Source of the DNA: CAWATZ01 sp963784995
GTDB lineage: Bacteria; Planctomycetota; Planctomycetia; Gemmatales; Gemmataceae
Reading direction: 5' to 3'
Assembly (NCBI GenBank): GCA_963784995.1
Contig: CAWATZ010000013.1
Location: 744,001 to 808,000, forward strand
Length of the DNA: 64,000 bases
Shown here: in pieces, positions 46,141 through 56,700 of the stretch
Numbering within the stretch: the stretch's first letter is position 1
Layout of the letters: each line of letters starts with the position of its first letter
The notes under the pieces: model-generated
What the model saw: only the letters and a program-made list of their open reading frames with translations
The model's database searches: none
Told to the model about the DNA's origin: nothing
Position numbers and translations under genes: made by a program

Positions 46141-47094
46141 TCACTCGTCCCGGTCGAACAGGGCCAGCCCGTTGTCGCCGGCGACGGCAAACGTGAACCC
46201 ATCGGGCGCGACGGCCACCGCGTGGACGCCGCCGAGTCCGAAGTCGTACCGAACCCGCAAGGTGCCCGTCTCCGGGTCGTACACCTCGACCCCTCCCGGC
46301 TTCCCGCCGACGAACACCGCCCGCCCATCGGTCGAAGCGGCCACTGCGCCGATGGTGCGGAACCCGGTCTTTATCCTGCGTGGCTTCGCCTGGGTCGTCG
46401 CGTCCACGAAGTACAGCGCGCTGTTCACGCCGACGACGGCCAGCGGCGTCCCGGGCAGGAACGCGACCGCAGCCGCCCACGTGGACTGGAGGGGGTACGT
46501 GACGGCCGGCTCGGGGTCTTGCGGGGTTGCGTAGAACGCCGCCTTGGCCCCATTGGTGACGGCGAGCCCGTCGCCGGCCGGGGCGAATCGGAGGGCATAG
46601 GCGTGAGTGGCCGCGAGCGGGCCGTGGGCGGTAACGTCGTGGGTGCGGAACCAGTGCCCGCCACCGCCATTGAGGATCTTGCCCGGGCCCATCACACGGC
46701 CGGCGGCGGCGAGGGTGCGGCCGTCGGCCGAGTAAGAGAGCGACCAGACGGATCGGGGGATGCCGGTCGGGAAGTATGGAGCGACCATCTGTGGCGGCGG
46801 TTGATAGGGGCAAGAGAACGTGTCTCCCGGGATTCCCTTGGCGAGGCGAACAGTCTGGATCGGGACGGCGGCGGCATCCGCCCCGGGGTGGCGGCCGGCG
46901 TAGGCGAGGGTGCCGCCGTCCGGAGCGGCGACCACGGCGTACACCGGGGTGCCCGCCTTGATCGTGCGCTCGGGTTCCCCGGTCGCGGGGTTCCAGACGC
47001 GGACGGTCCGGTCGGACCCGCCGGAGACCAGCCGGCCGTCCGGGAGGTAGGCGACGACGCGAACGTCCTTCTTGTGGCCGACGAGCAGGCGCAC
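46141..47094 (-). CDS. WD40-repeat protein
   Basis: 317 residues, GTG start at 47094. WD40-like repeats with GSDRTVRVWNPATGEPERTI, then SLSYSADGRTLAAAGR and GGVEVYDPETGTLRVRYDF, about six or seven units. No signal peptide. Probably a scaffold or sensor propeller. Genes before and after have the same direction but no shared function is clear. Confidence 0.75.
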   Translation of the reverse strand: MRLLVGHKKDVRVVAYLPDGRLVSGGSDRTVRVWNPATGEPERTIKAGTPVYAVVAAPDGGTLAYAGRHPGADAAAVPIQTVRLAKGIPGDTFSCPYQPPPQMVAPYFPTGIPRSVWSLSYSADGRTLAAAGRVMGPGKILNGGGGHWFRTHDVTAHGPLAATHAYALRFAPAGDGLAVTNGAKAAFYATPQDPEPAVTYPLQSTWAAAVAFLPGTPLAVVGVNSALYFVDATTQAKPRRIKTGFRTIGAVAASTDGRAVFVGGKPGGVEVYDPETGTLRVRYDFGLGGVHAVAVAPDGFTFAVAGDNGLALFDRDE

Positions 47095-47132
47095 GGCCGC
47101 TCCTCCTGGTTCGGGTTACAGTTCGTTCCTGT

Positions 47133-48515
47133 TCATCCCAGAAGCGGCAGGACCGGCTTGCCGTCGGTCAGTCGCACAGGCCGGCCCATGCGATCGGTAA
47201 GGGTGGTGTCAGGCGGAATGCCCAGGGCCCGATAGATGGTCGCGGCCAGATCGGCTGGCGCTACGGGATTGTCGGCGGGATAGGCGCCCTCGCGGTCGGA
47301 TCGGCCGTGGACCTGTCCGCCGCGAATGCCGCCGCCGGCCAGGATTCCGGAATAGCAAAACGGCCAGTGCTGCCGGCCCGGCGCCATGGTGCGGTAACGG
47401 CTGAGCCGGGGCGTGCGGCCGAATTCCCCCACCCACACCACCAGGGTCTCCTCCAGCAGCCCGCGCTGGCTCAGGTCTTCGAGCAAGGCGGAGACGCCGA
47501 GGTCGGTCGGCGGCATCAGGTCGTTCTTGAGGCGGACGAAGTTATTGCTGTGGGTGTCCCAGAAGTTTTTCCCATCCTTGTGCCAGGTGACGCACACCAG
47601 CCTCACTCCCGCCTCGATCAAGCGTCGCGCCAGCAACAGGCATTGCCCGTGAACGTGCCGGCCATAGCGATCGCGCACTTGGGGTTTCTCGGCTTCGATG
47701 GCGAAAGCGCGGCGCGCCTCCGGCGACGTGAGCAGAGACATCGCCCGGGCGCGGAGGCTGGCGCCGCTCTCCTGGCGACTTTGGCCGCTCGCCGGGGCTG
47801 CTGCATTGACACGGTCGAGTAATCGTTGCCGCCCGACCAGCCGCTCTGCTGGCAGGTCGGGCAGCGTCTCCAATCCCGGCACGTGAAAGTCCGGTAAGTT
47901 CGGATCGTCCACGAGAAAGGGATCACAAGCGGGACCGAGCCAGCCGCCGTTCTGTCCCGGCGCCACTCCTCCGGGTGCTGCCGGATGCGACACGATCCAC
48001 GGCATCGTGACGAACGGCGGCACCGCTCTCTCGGGACGCAGGTGAGCGAGCACGGAACCGATGTGCGGCATGTCCCGGCGCGAGGGACCGTCGTTATCCG
48101 ATTTGGGATTCGGGGCCGGTGCGCCGGTCAGCAGATGATGCACGCTGGACAGGTGCGCCGGATCGTCATGCGTGAGCGAGCGGATGATGGCGTACTTGTC
48201 GGCCAGGCGAGACAGGCGCGGAAAGTGTTCGCTGATCTGGATGCCAGGGACGCTGGTAGCGATCGGGCGAAACTCACCGCGGCTATCGGAAGGGCCGTCC
48301 GGCTTCAGGTCCCAGGTCTCCAGTTGCGAAGGTCCGCCCCAGGCAAAGATAAAGATGCACGAGCGGGCGGTCCGGGAAGACCTGGCTGCCTGGGCCGCCA
48401 GCACGTCCGGAAGCGAGAGGCCTAACATGCCGACAGATCCCAGCTGCAGCAGCTGCCGGCGCGAGAGTGACAGGGCACGCTGAAACGCGACGTCGGAATG
48501 CTGGCTCCGCACCAT
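47133..48515 (-). CDS. DUF1501 (AlkP/sulfatase-like) exported protein
   Basis: Planctomycete DUF1501 protein of 460 residues. The Tat-type signal carries SRRQLLQLGSVGMLGLSLP. Core: CIFIFAWGGPSQLETWDLKPD, EHFPRLSRLADKYAIIRSLTH, LEETLVVWVGEFGRTPRLSR and a His-rich end. DUF1501 is distantly related to alkaline phosphatases/sulfatases; the activity is unknown. ATG 48515 with AAAGGGGAAG upstream; a longer frame to 48677 has no signal. Unlike the other DUF1501 gene it has no PSD1 partner here. Confidence 0.9.
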   Translation of the reverse strand: MVRSQHSDVAFQRALSLSRRQLLQLGSVGMLGLSLPDVLAAQAARSSRTARSCIFIFAWGGPSQLETWDLKPDGPSDSRGEFRPIATSVPGIQISEHFPRLSRLADKYAIIRSLTHDDPAHLSSVHHLLTGAPAPNPKSDNDGPSRRDMPHIGSVLAHLRPERAVPPFVTMPWIVSHPAAPGGVAPGQNGGWLGPACDPFLVDDPNLPDFHVPGLETLPDLPAERLVGRQRLLDRVNAAAPASGQSRQESGASLRARAMSLLTSPEARRAFAIEAEKPQVRDRYGRHVHGQCLLLARRLIEAGVRLVCVTWHKDGKNFWDTHSNNFVRLKNDLMPPTDLGVSALLEDLSQRGLLEETLVVWVGEFGRTPRLSRYRTMAPGRQHWPFCYSGILAGGGIRGGQVHGRSDREGAYPADNPVAPADLAATIYRALGIPPDTTLTDRMGRPVRLTDGKPVLPLLG

Positions 48516-48716
48516 GACTTCCCCTTTACCGAGACGAGTCGGCGGATAGACCGCTCCTCGTTGAACTGAACCGCTGCCTGGGGACCTTGCCACCTGGAGA
48601 TTCAATCCGCCGGCGCGGTTGGTTGTGCCGTTTATCCTACCGCCAGGCTGACGCATCTGGCAATGGGCTGCTTCCACGTTTTGCCGCGCTGAGCGTTCTT
48701 GACTCCTTTGTCCTTC

Positions 48717-49445
48717 TCAGGTGATCCACAAATCGTGGCACGCCTGTTCGTAGCTCTGCTCCAGGTCCAACTGCACGGCGAGTTGCCGTGTCAGCCACAG
48801 CGGCAGCGTGGGGAACGGTTGCCCCAGGGTGAGCTTGTGCGACCAGGTTTGCAGCAGCATCCGCTTGTCCTGGGGCCGCCACTGGCACGACACGGCGTAG
48901 AGATGGGGCAGCGGTTCCCCCAGGCTCGGGTCACTCTGTCCCAAGAAGTGCAACAACTCGGCATAGAGATTGAATTGCCGGGGCGTGACCACGTCGATGA
49001 TGCTGACGGCGACACCCTTCTGGAGCAGGGCCGCGCATTTCCCGACGAACGCATTGCGCTTCTCTGGCCGATCCTTGTTCCCTGGGCTGACCAGTTCGAT
49101 GGTGGCGACGAGTTGCCGACCGCGTTCCGCGTCGTAGATGCGAACAGAATATTCGTCGTAATCGGGAACCTCGGTTTCGACGGCGACGGTCGGTTCAGGA
49201 GGCGCCCACGTGGCCGTCGGCGCACCTCCGTCGTCAGACTGTTGCAGACGCGGCGCGTCATCACGCTCGTAGGCATCGACATCCACTTCGACTTGCGAGC
49301 CGGGATGTACGGTGGGGGCAGCGACGCAGCCTTGAGGGAGGCGCTGGCGAAGTTGCCGCACAATCTCTGTCGGCCACATGGCATGCAGGGCGTCCCAGGT
49401 GGCTTGAAGGCTCACAGGCGGGCGAAAGTGATCGCGTAGCGGCAT
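48717..49445 (-). CDS. DUF4058 family protein
   Basis: ATG 49445 starts MPLRDHFRPP, the usual DUF4058 start. The core VRIYDAERGRQLVATIELVS then PGNKDRPEKRNAFVGKCAALLQ and VAVSIIDVVT resembles a PD-(D/E)XK-like fold with Glu and Lys at the catalytic spacing, as noted for the family. Length 242 aa. Function unknown; common in planctomycetes and cyanobacteria. The 200 bases downstream are empty. Confidence 0.82.
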   Translation of the reverse strand: MPLRDHFRPPVSLQATWDALHAMWPTEIVRQLRQRLPQGCVAAPTVHPGSQVEVDVDAYERDDAPRLQQSDDGGAPTATWAPPEPTVAVETEVPDYDEYSVRIYDAERGRQLVATIELVSPGNKDRPEKRNAFVGKCAALLQKGVAVSIIDVVTPRQFNLYAELLHFLGQSDPSLGEPLPHLYAVSCQWRPQDKRMLLQTWSHKLTLGQPFPTLPLWLTRQLAVQLDLEQSYEQACHDLWIT

Positions 49446-49693
49446 GGGAACATCCTTCACCGCCAGTGTATCACGACTGACAAGGGGACGAGAAGGGGCC
49501 CATCTCTTTATTTGAGGATATTGTGTGGCGGTAGGCTAACCTGAAAAAAAGATGCGTCCCCTTTTCGTGCGAAGTCCCTTCCTTGTAGGCGAACGGTTCG
49601 GATCAGTTGCCGGGCCTGCCGCAACGACTTCAACCCAAGAAAAACAGAATACCGACCCGGTCAACTGCATCCGGCTGTTCGGCTCTGAGAATC

Positions 49694-51207
49694 TCAATCG
49701 AGGCTGCCCCGGTTTCCCTCAAGGTTTTTGAGGCAATTGGCGGGCTTCGTTGCCGGCGCCACCTGTGAGGTTCCACAACTGCTGAAAAACCGGTGCTGCT
49801 TTGGGCACTGCTCAGGCGCCGGGCCGTGGCGGTACAGGGCCGGAGCCAGGCCCTCCCACGTTCCGCCCACGCCCACGCTCGCAAACTCCTTTGTCGTCTT
49901 GCCTGAAACGGCATCGACCAGGCGGAAGGTCTTCACCTGTTCAATCATCGCGAACTGGTCCCCTTTGGGCGTAAAGGTCAGATAGGAGGGTCGGGAATGC
50001 CCCACTTCCAGGCTTCGGACCAACTTGCCCGTGGACACGTTCCAAAGATCGATCTTGCGGGGCGTCTCGGACTGGTAAGGCATATAGTCCGTCATCGACG
50101 CCAGCAAGGAGCCGTCCGGGCTGAACTCGAGATAGGGAACCCAGCCGGCTCCCCACATTTTTTCGGTTGCTTCCTTCCACTTCGTCGCCTCGATGCGCAG
50201 CCTGTCCTTGCCGGCTTGCCAGTCCCACAGGCGAATGTCGTACGGTCTGACGGACAGGGCCAACGTCTTCCCGTCGGGAGAGAAGCACAACGCGGGCATC
50301 GTGGTATTCTCTTGATACAGCCGGGCGACTTGCCTCCAGGTCGTCGTATCGAAGACTTGCAACGTAAAAGCGGGGGCCAGAGCTTCTCGTAGCCCCATAC
50401 CCGGGTCAATGTCCACGAAGTTGGTGACGGTTGCCAAATGCTTGCCGTCGGGGCTGAGGGCCCACACACCGGACATTTCCTGGACGCATTTGCCCGTGGC
50501 CAGGTCCCAAACAAAGAGGTGGCCGTTCCAATGGGAAAAAGAGTTGTCGGAATTGAACCGATCGTCGCCCCCATAAAGCAGCTTGCCGTCCGGCGAGAAG
50601 ACGAGCTTGTTGACGGGATGAGTATCGCATTCCAGTTCGCGCACTACCTGGCTGGTCTCAGCATCCACGAGTACGACTCGAATCACTGGCGGAGCAACAC
50701 CAAAGGTCATCCCGACCGTGGCGATCCATTTGCGGTCGCGCGATATGGCCAAGGAATGGTGAGGGAATTTGCCGTCGTCCGGCGGATCGAGGACGACCAG
50801 TTCCACCTTCGCTCGGAGTATGCCCATCGGCTCCAGGTTAGCGCTGGTCTTGAAGTTGATCCACCGCCCGGGCTTCAGGTCGGCGACCGTTGCTTTCTTT
50901 CGATTCGCAAAGAGGATCGTGGTGTCCTTGTCGAAGAAAAGGAGCATGGGAAAACATAACCCACCCCTTGCACATTGAACCTTCAAACCGTCTTTGAAAG
51001 GATCGCCGACTTTCGCGACAACTCCCCTGGGCTGTTTATCGAACACGTCATCCGCTGCGGCAGCCCCCACCGCCTGCCAAGGCGGGAGGCCCTCAAGCGG
51101 CTTGTTGTCCCGAGGCGCTTGTCCTTGACGTAAAAAAATCCGATCAAGGAGACGGTGGCCGCCAGGACCAAACCCGCCACCGAAAGCTTGCCTTTCGTCC
51201 AAAACAT
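49694..51207 (-). CDS. Membrane-anchored WD40-type propeller protein (frameshift near 51118)
   Basis: ATG 51207 begins MFWTKGKLSVAGLVLAATVS and an N-terminal membrane anchor. Loss of one base near 51118 shifts KDK into APRDNKPLEGLPPWQAVGAAA. Then come a metal- or small-domain region (LCFPMLLFFDKDTTILFANRK) and WD40-like repeats such as LSPDGKHLATVTNF, FSPDGKTLALSVRP and FSPDGSLLASMTDY. The last 50 residues do not look like a propeller and may be out of frame. A long anchored scaffold is inferred. Confidence 0.72.
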
Positions 51208-52147
51208 GGAGTGCCTCCCGCAATAAACCTGCAATCTGGATACGTGGCTTGCAGCCCGAGAGTTGAACGCCGCAGTTCAGCAGCCTTTTTCCGCTGCCCG
51301 ATCACGCTATCACGTGTCCGGTCCGCCTCTTTCCAGCCGGCCGGTCCGCCGAGGATTACCTCCGTCACTCTATCACGGTCCGTCTCCCAGTGCCATGATT
51401 GTTTGAGTGCTTCTGCCATTGCAATCGGCAAGTGCCCGTCGGTCGCCGCCATTACTCAGGGACCGCGACCGCCAGCGCTGCGGGCTGCTTCAGCCGCACT
51501 CTCTTTCTGAGTGGCGGGATTGGACAAAAGAGGAAGAACGGTGGAGCGGCCCAGGCTGGGGAAAGCTGGCACGCAATGACAGCGAGGCAGCTCACAGGCA
51601 AGGCCCTCCCGAATCCCCTGGCCGGCGTCGGGCAGGCAGCGAAATGGCTCTTGCTGGCAGCCGTGGGACCATCCCAAGCAGCGTCTGGCGTCTCGGCCAA
51701 CTCCACCCCTTTGGCGGGCAGGGCACGCAGGTCGATCACTGGCGCAGTTTCGTTGGCCGCTGCGGCCGATGAAACCTGGCAACCGTTCAGGTTGCATCGT
51801 TGCAGTCATTGCACGCAATGCACGCAATGCACTGCAACGCAGGGCCGCTGGGCTGGCTGCAACGCTGCAACAACGCAACGCTGCCTTGTTGCCCCTCCGA
51901 ACCAGCGCAGCAAGCACGTCGAAGTGTCCAGTCGTCTCCCGTCCCCTCTCGTGCCGGATCAGACCATGCCCTCTCTCCATTCGTTTCCCTGGCCACTCCT
52001 GGCCGGCCAGCCCACCCCCTCATCGGGGCTTGCGGTACGCTGTCTTTCTGTGTCACAAGAAACAAAAGCAGGGTTCTGTCACGATTCCATCACGACCTTC
52101 ACCACCGCTTTCCTTCTCTGCTCGATAGCCCGGCCCCTTCTCAGGTC
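51208..52147. other. 940-bp intergenic region without recognisable gene
   Basis: Open frames exist on both strands but none has a family match, a ribosome site or natural composition. A short direct repeat (AATGCACGC, three times in a row) lies near 51812-51835. The region may contain the promoter of the WD40 gene and remnants of lost genes. Confidence 0.45.
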
Positions 52148-53581
52148 TCAGGCCAGGACCTCCTTGACCACCCGCCCGGACACGTCCGTCAGCCGAAAAT
52201 CCCGCCCTCCCGACCGGTAGGTGAGCTTCTCGTGATCGATCCCCAGCGCGTGCAGGATGGTCGCGTGCAGGTCCGGCATGGTGACGACGTTCTCCACCGC
52301 GTGCGCCCCCAGCTCGTCGGTGGCGCCATGCACCACTCCGCCTTTCATCCCACCGCCGGCGAGCCAGACGGTGAAGCCGTCGGGATGGTGGTCGCGGCCG
52401 TTGCGGCCGGCGGCGTGCGGCGAGCGGCCGAACTCGCCGGCCCACAGCACCAGCGTCTCGTCCAGCAGGCCCCGCGCCTTGAGATCCTTGAGCAGGCCCG
52501 CGATGCCCTGGTCCGTGTTCCAGGCGTTTTTCTCGTGGTCCCTCTTGAGGTTGCCGTGCTGGTCCCAGGTGCCGTTGGGCGGCCCGGCTCCCGGACAGTT
52601 GACCTCGACAAAGCGCACCCCGGCCTCGACCAGCCGCCGGGCCCGCAGGCACTGGATGCCGTAGAGCCGCTTGGACGCATCAGCCGAATCAATCCCGTAC
52701 AGCTTTTGCGTGGCAGCGCTCTCCTTGCCCAGGTCGAGAACGTCGGGGACCTCCGCCTGCATGCGGAAGGCGGTTTCATAATTGCGGATCGCCGAGTCGA
52801 TGGCGTCGTTACCGCCCAGGCCGCGCGAAAACGCTCCGTCCTGCTGGCGGAGCAGGTCCAGCTTGGCCCGCTGCACCCGTCCGTCCCTGTCGCCGGACAC
52901 CAGGTTGTCCACCGGAGTGCCGTTGGCCCGGATCAGCGTGCCCTGGTGGCTGGCCGGCAGAAAGCCGCCCGAGAAGTTTTCCAGCCCGCCCATTGGGATG
53001 ACGCCGAAGCTCAGCACCACGAAACCCGGCAAGTTCTGGTTGACGCTGCCGAGGCCGTAACTCAGCCAGGAGCCGAGACTGGGCCGGCCCGGCGTCGTGT
53101 GGCCGGTGTGCAGGAACATCACGCCGTTGGGGTGCAGCGGCAGTTCGACCTTCATCGAGCGGATGACGGCCAGCTCGTCGGCACAGGAGCCGATGTGCGG
53201 GAACAGATCGCTCACCTCCAGGCCCGAGCGGCCGTAGCGCTTGAAGCCCCAGGGGCTCTTGAGCCATTTGCGATTGTTCTGGTTCAAGGTCGGGTCGTCC
53301 ACCTTGCTGCACTCCTTGCCGTCCAGCTCGGTCAGCTTCGGCTTGGGGTCGAACGAATCCACGTGTCCGACGCCGCCGTCCATGAAGCAAAAGATGACGT
53401 TGCGGGCCCGCGGCTTGAAATGCGGCCCCGGGGTGCCGGCGAAGGCACGGTCCGCCAGCAGGGCGGAGAGGGCCAGCATGCCGAAGCCGGTGGCGCTGGT
53501 GCGCAGCAGCTCCCGCCGGGTCGGCAGGGGCAGGCCACGGCCGGGACAGGTCCGAGAAGTCGAGGATTGGGGGTTGTTCAT
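52148..53581 (-). CDS. DUF1501 exported protein, PSD1-associated
   Basis: 477 residues from ATG 53581; the Tat-type signal has TRRELLRTSATGFGMLALSA. Core: NVIFCFMDGGVGHVDSFDPK, FPHIGSCADELAVIRSMKVE, LLDETLVLWAGEFGRSPHAA, and an end with DVSGRVVKEVLA. It lies behind PSD1 in the same direction, separated only by a palindrome pair; PSD1-DUF1501 pairs are typical of planctomycetes. Activity of the pair is unknown, but an extracytoplasmic polymer-degrading role is often assumed. Confidence 0.92.
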   Translation of the reverse strand: MNNPQSSTSRTCPGRGLPLPTRRELLRTSATGFGMLALSALLADRAFAGTPGPHFKPRARNVIFCFMDGGVGHVDSFDPKPKLTELDGKECSKVDDPTLNQNNRKWLKSPWGFKRYGRSGLEVSDLFPHIGSCADELAVIRSMKVELPLHPNGVMFLHTGHTTPGRPSLGSWLSYGLGSVNQNLPGFVVLSFGVIPMGGLENFSGGFLPASHQGTLIRANGTPVDNLVSGDRDGRVQRAKLDLLRQQDGAFSRGLGGNDAIDSAIRNYETAFRMQAEVPDVLDLGKESAATQKLYGIDSADASKRLYGIQCLRARRLVEAGVRFVEVNCPGAGPPNGTWDQHGNLKRDHEKNAWNTDQGIAGLLKDLKARGLLDETLVLWAGEFGRSPHAAGRNGRDHHPDGFTVWLAGGGMKGGVVHGATDELGAHAVENVVTMPDLHATILHALGIDHEKLTYRSGGRDFRLTDVSGRVVKEVLA

Positions 53582-53582
53582 G

Positions 53583-53734
53583 GCGGCACCTTTACTCAAA
53601 TGTAGCCATCACGCTCCGCGTGATGGGCTCATCACGCGGAGCGTGATGGCTACGATCAGCGGCACCTTTACTCAAATGTAGCCATCACGCTCCGCGTGAT
53701 GGGCTCATCACGCGGAGCGTGATGGCTACGATCA
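53583..53734. repeat. Two tandem 76-bp copies of a hairpin element
   Basis: Copies 53583-53658 and 53659-53734 are nearly identical (GCGGCACCTTTACTCAAAT at the start). Each has a perfect 24-bp stem, GTAGCCATCACGCTCCGCGT with GATG following, around a 4-base loop GGCT. The PSD1 stop codon (53732) is the edge of the second copy. This palindrome is familiar from planctomycete genomes. Confidence 0.9.
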
Positions 53735-56700
53735 GGGTACATAAATGAACTCCTTCAGGTTGAACAGCGTGTGGGCCACGTCCTTCCAGATTGCCTGGCT
53801 CTGGAGGACCCTGTCGGCCGGCGCCTGGTGCAGCTCCGCTAGCCGGCGGACGGCGTTCTCGAAGCGGCTGCGCTCTTCCGACCGGGGCGGCCGACCAAAC
53901 GCGACCAGGAACAGATGCTCGATCCGCTCGCCCGGCGTCCGGTCGGGCCGGCCCACCAGGCGCCCGGCCCACACCTCGGCCTGCTGCAAGACAAAGGGGT
54001 CGTTGAGCAGGGCCAGCGCCTGGGTCGGGACGTTGGTCACGTCGCGCCGGCCTTGCATGACGTTCCCCTTGGGGAGATTGAACGCCTCCAGGAACTTCGG
54101 CGCTTCCATCAGCGTGTGCTTGACGTAGAGGCTGCGCCGGCCCCGACCGTCGAGCGGCCCGCTGAACAGCCTCTGGTAGGCGATTTCCTTGTCCCGGCAC
54201 GGCTCGACGCTCGGGCCGTAGAGCGTACGGTCCAGCCGGCCGGAGGCGGCCAGGATACTGTCGCGGATGCCCTCGGCTTCCAGGCGGCGCGGCGCGTAAT
54301 GGTGCAGCAAGCGGTTTTGCGGGTCCGCTGACCGGGCCGACTCGGTTGGCTGGTTCGTCAGCCGGAACGTCCGCGTCAGCACCAGCGAGCGGATCAGCCG
54401 CTTGAACGATTGGCCGTCAGCCACGAACCGGCTGGCCAGGTAATCGAGCAACTCCGGGTGGCTGGGCTGTTCGCCGTTGCGGCCAAAGTCATCGACGGTG
54501 CGGACCAGGCCCTCGCCGAAGACGTGCTGCCAGATCCGATTGACCATCACCCGGGCGGTCAGCGGATTGGCGGGGCTGATGATGCGCTCGGCCAATTCCA
54601 GCCGGCCACTGCCCGTCGGCACGAAGCGCTCGCCCGGCCGGCTCAGCACTTCGAGATAGCGGCGGGAGACGCGCTCACCGGGGCGGGCACAATCGCCGCG
54701 GACAAAGAGCGGCTGCTCGAAGCCCGGCCCGAAATCGCCTATGCCGTGGATGACCCTCGGCAGCGTCAGTTCCGCCTCGATGGCGCGGTATCGAGCCGTC
54801 AGTTCGGCAAGGCGTGGCGTTTGCTTGACGCTGTTGCCGAGCAGGCCGCGCTGCAACAGCCCATCGATCCAGCGCACGTCGTTGTCCGAGGCACGGTTCA
54901 AGGCCCACGCCTGGACGGCCGACTTGACCACGGCGGCGTAGCGAGCTGCCCCCTCAGCCGGCGTTGCCGGCAGCGTGTCGGCAAACAACGGCTGCAAGTG
55001 GCCCAGGTCCGGGCGCGGCACCTCCGTGCCATCGTGCAGCACGACCCGGGTGACGCCGAAGAACGAGCGCGGATTGGCGGCCGCCCTGTCCCACGGCACC
55101 CGGTAGTCCTCCTTGTCCTTGTTTTTCGCCTTGACGATCGGGTCGGGGAACTTGGGATTGTCAAACATCGTCGCCAGCTCGGCGTAGCAGTGCAGACCGG
55201 CGGGGTCTTCGGGCAGAGAGAAGGTCACCCATTCCAGCTGATCCGCGGCCACGGGCGAGTAGTTGTGATCGCTCAGCTGGCAGTTGTGCGACACCAGCGT
55301 GGCGCCGCTGTGGTGTCGGCCCAGCACCTCGAAGCTGATCTTCTTGCCGCTGTTCCGGGGCAGCAGTGGCGACCGCAGCGTGCCGTTGAGCTTCTCGGAG
55401 AGAGTGTGGGTGAAACAGCCGGCCGGGTACACGGCTCGCAGCATTGCGTCCCCGTCGTGGTGCAGGGCGAAGTCGCCAGCCGGCGAGAGACCGTCGCGCA
55501 GGCCCTGGCCACCCGTCTGCCAGCCGGCCAGGTTCCCGGAGCGGAAATCGCTGAAGGTCTGGAAATGCTCTCGATTGAAGGCCGAACGCTCGCGCTGTTG
55601 CTGGGCGACGTGTTCGGCCTGCTTCCGCCATTGCTCCGCGAAACCCTTCGCTCCGCCGGCGCTGGCCGACCGCCAAGGCGTGAACAGGTCCTCCACAGGC
55701 GGATCGGTCTTTTTGGCCAGTTCGACCTTGAGCGCGTCCACCCACCGTTGGAGTCTGGCGGGGTCCAATCCGCGTGCCAGCTCGGCGGCGCCGGGTACAT
55801 TGCTTCGCCGGGCCTGGGTCGCCAGCAGATAGCGACCGATCTCCTCGGTCTCGCGCAGCCAGCCGGCGGCCAGTTCCTTGCGGATGTCCGCTTTCAGGGC
55901 ACGCAGATGCCGCATCGGGCCGGCGTTGGTGTCGGGGCTGTCGATGGTGTGGGTGAGCTGGCGCGAGCTGTGCAGGATGCCGACCAGGGCGTAATAGTCC
56001 TTCATCGAGACGGCGTCGAGTTTGTGATCGTGGCAGCGGGCGCAGGCGACCGTGGTTGCCTGGAACGCCTTGCTCAGCGTGTCGATCTGGTTGTCGATGA
56101 CGTCGAAGGCGACCTGGGGGACGGCACTGCAATCCTCGACGTTGCCGTCGCCGAAGCGGTAGAACGTGGTGCCGATGACCGATTCGTTGAATTTCTCCTT
56201 CGCATTCCAGCGCGGCCGGGGCAGCAGGTCGCCGGCCAGGTGCTCGCGGATCAGCTGGTCGCAGGGCACGTCCTGGTTGAAGGCCCGGATCAGGTAATCG
56301 CGGTAGCGGTAGGCAAACTGCACCTCGTAGTTCCACTCGTTGCCGTGCGTCTCCGAGTAGCGAACGGTATCGAGCCAGTGCTGCGCCCAGCGCTCGCCGA
56401 AGTGCGGCGAGGCCAGCAGCCGATCCACCGCCCGTTCGTATGCCGCTTGCGGCTTCGCCTGCGATTCCTTGACAAACGCTTCCACCTCCTCCGGCGTCGG
56501 CGGCAAGCCGGTCAGCACCAGGCTGAGCCGGCGGAGGAGAGTGCGGCGGTCGGCCTCCCCGGCGGGCTTCAGCCCGGCGGCCTCCAGACGAGCGAGAAGA
56601 AAGCGGTCCACCGGATTCGCGGACCAGGCCTGGTCCGCAACGGTGGGCACGGCTGGCTTCCGGACTGGCTGGAGGCTCCACCAGCGCCGCCGCTGGGCGA

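Noticed and set aside
51144..51452. Minus-strand small gene upstream of the WD40 gene
   Set aside because: No ribosome site, no family, and it overlaps the WD40 start in another frame.
51800..53605. Plus-strand frame of 601 aa
   Set aside because: Antisense to DUF1501 and intergenic DNA.
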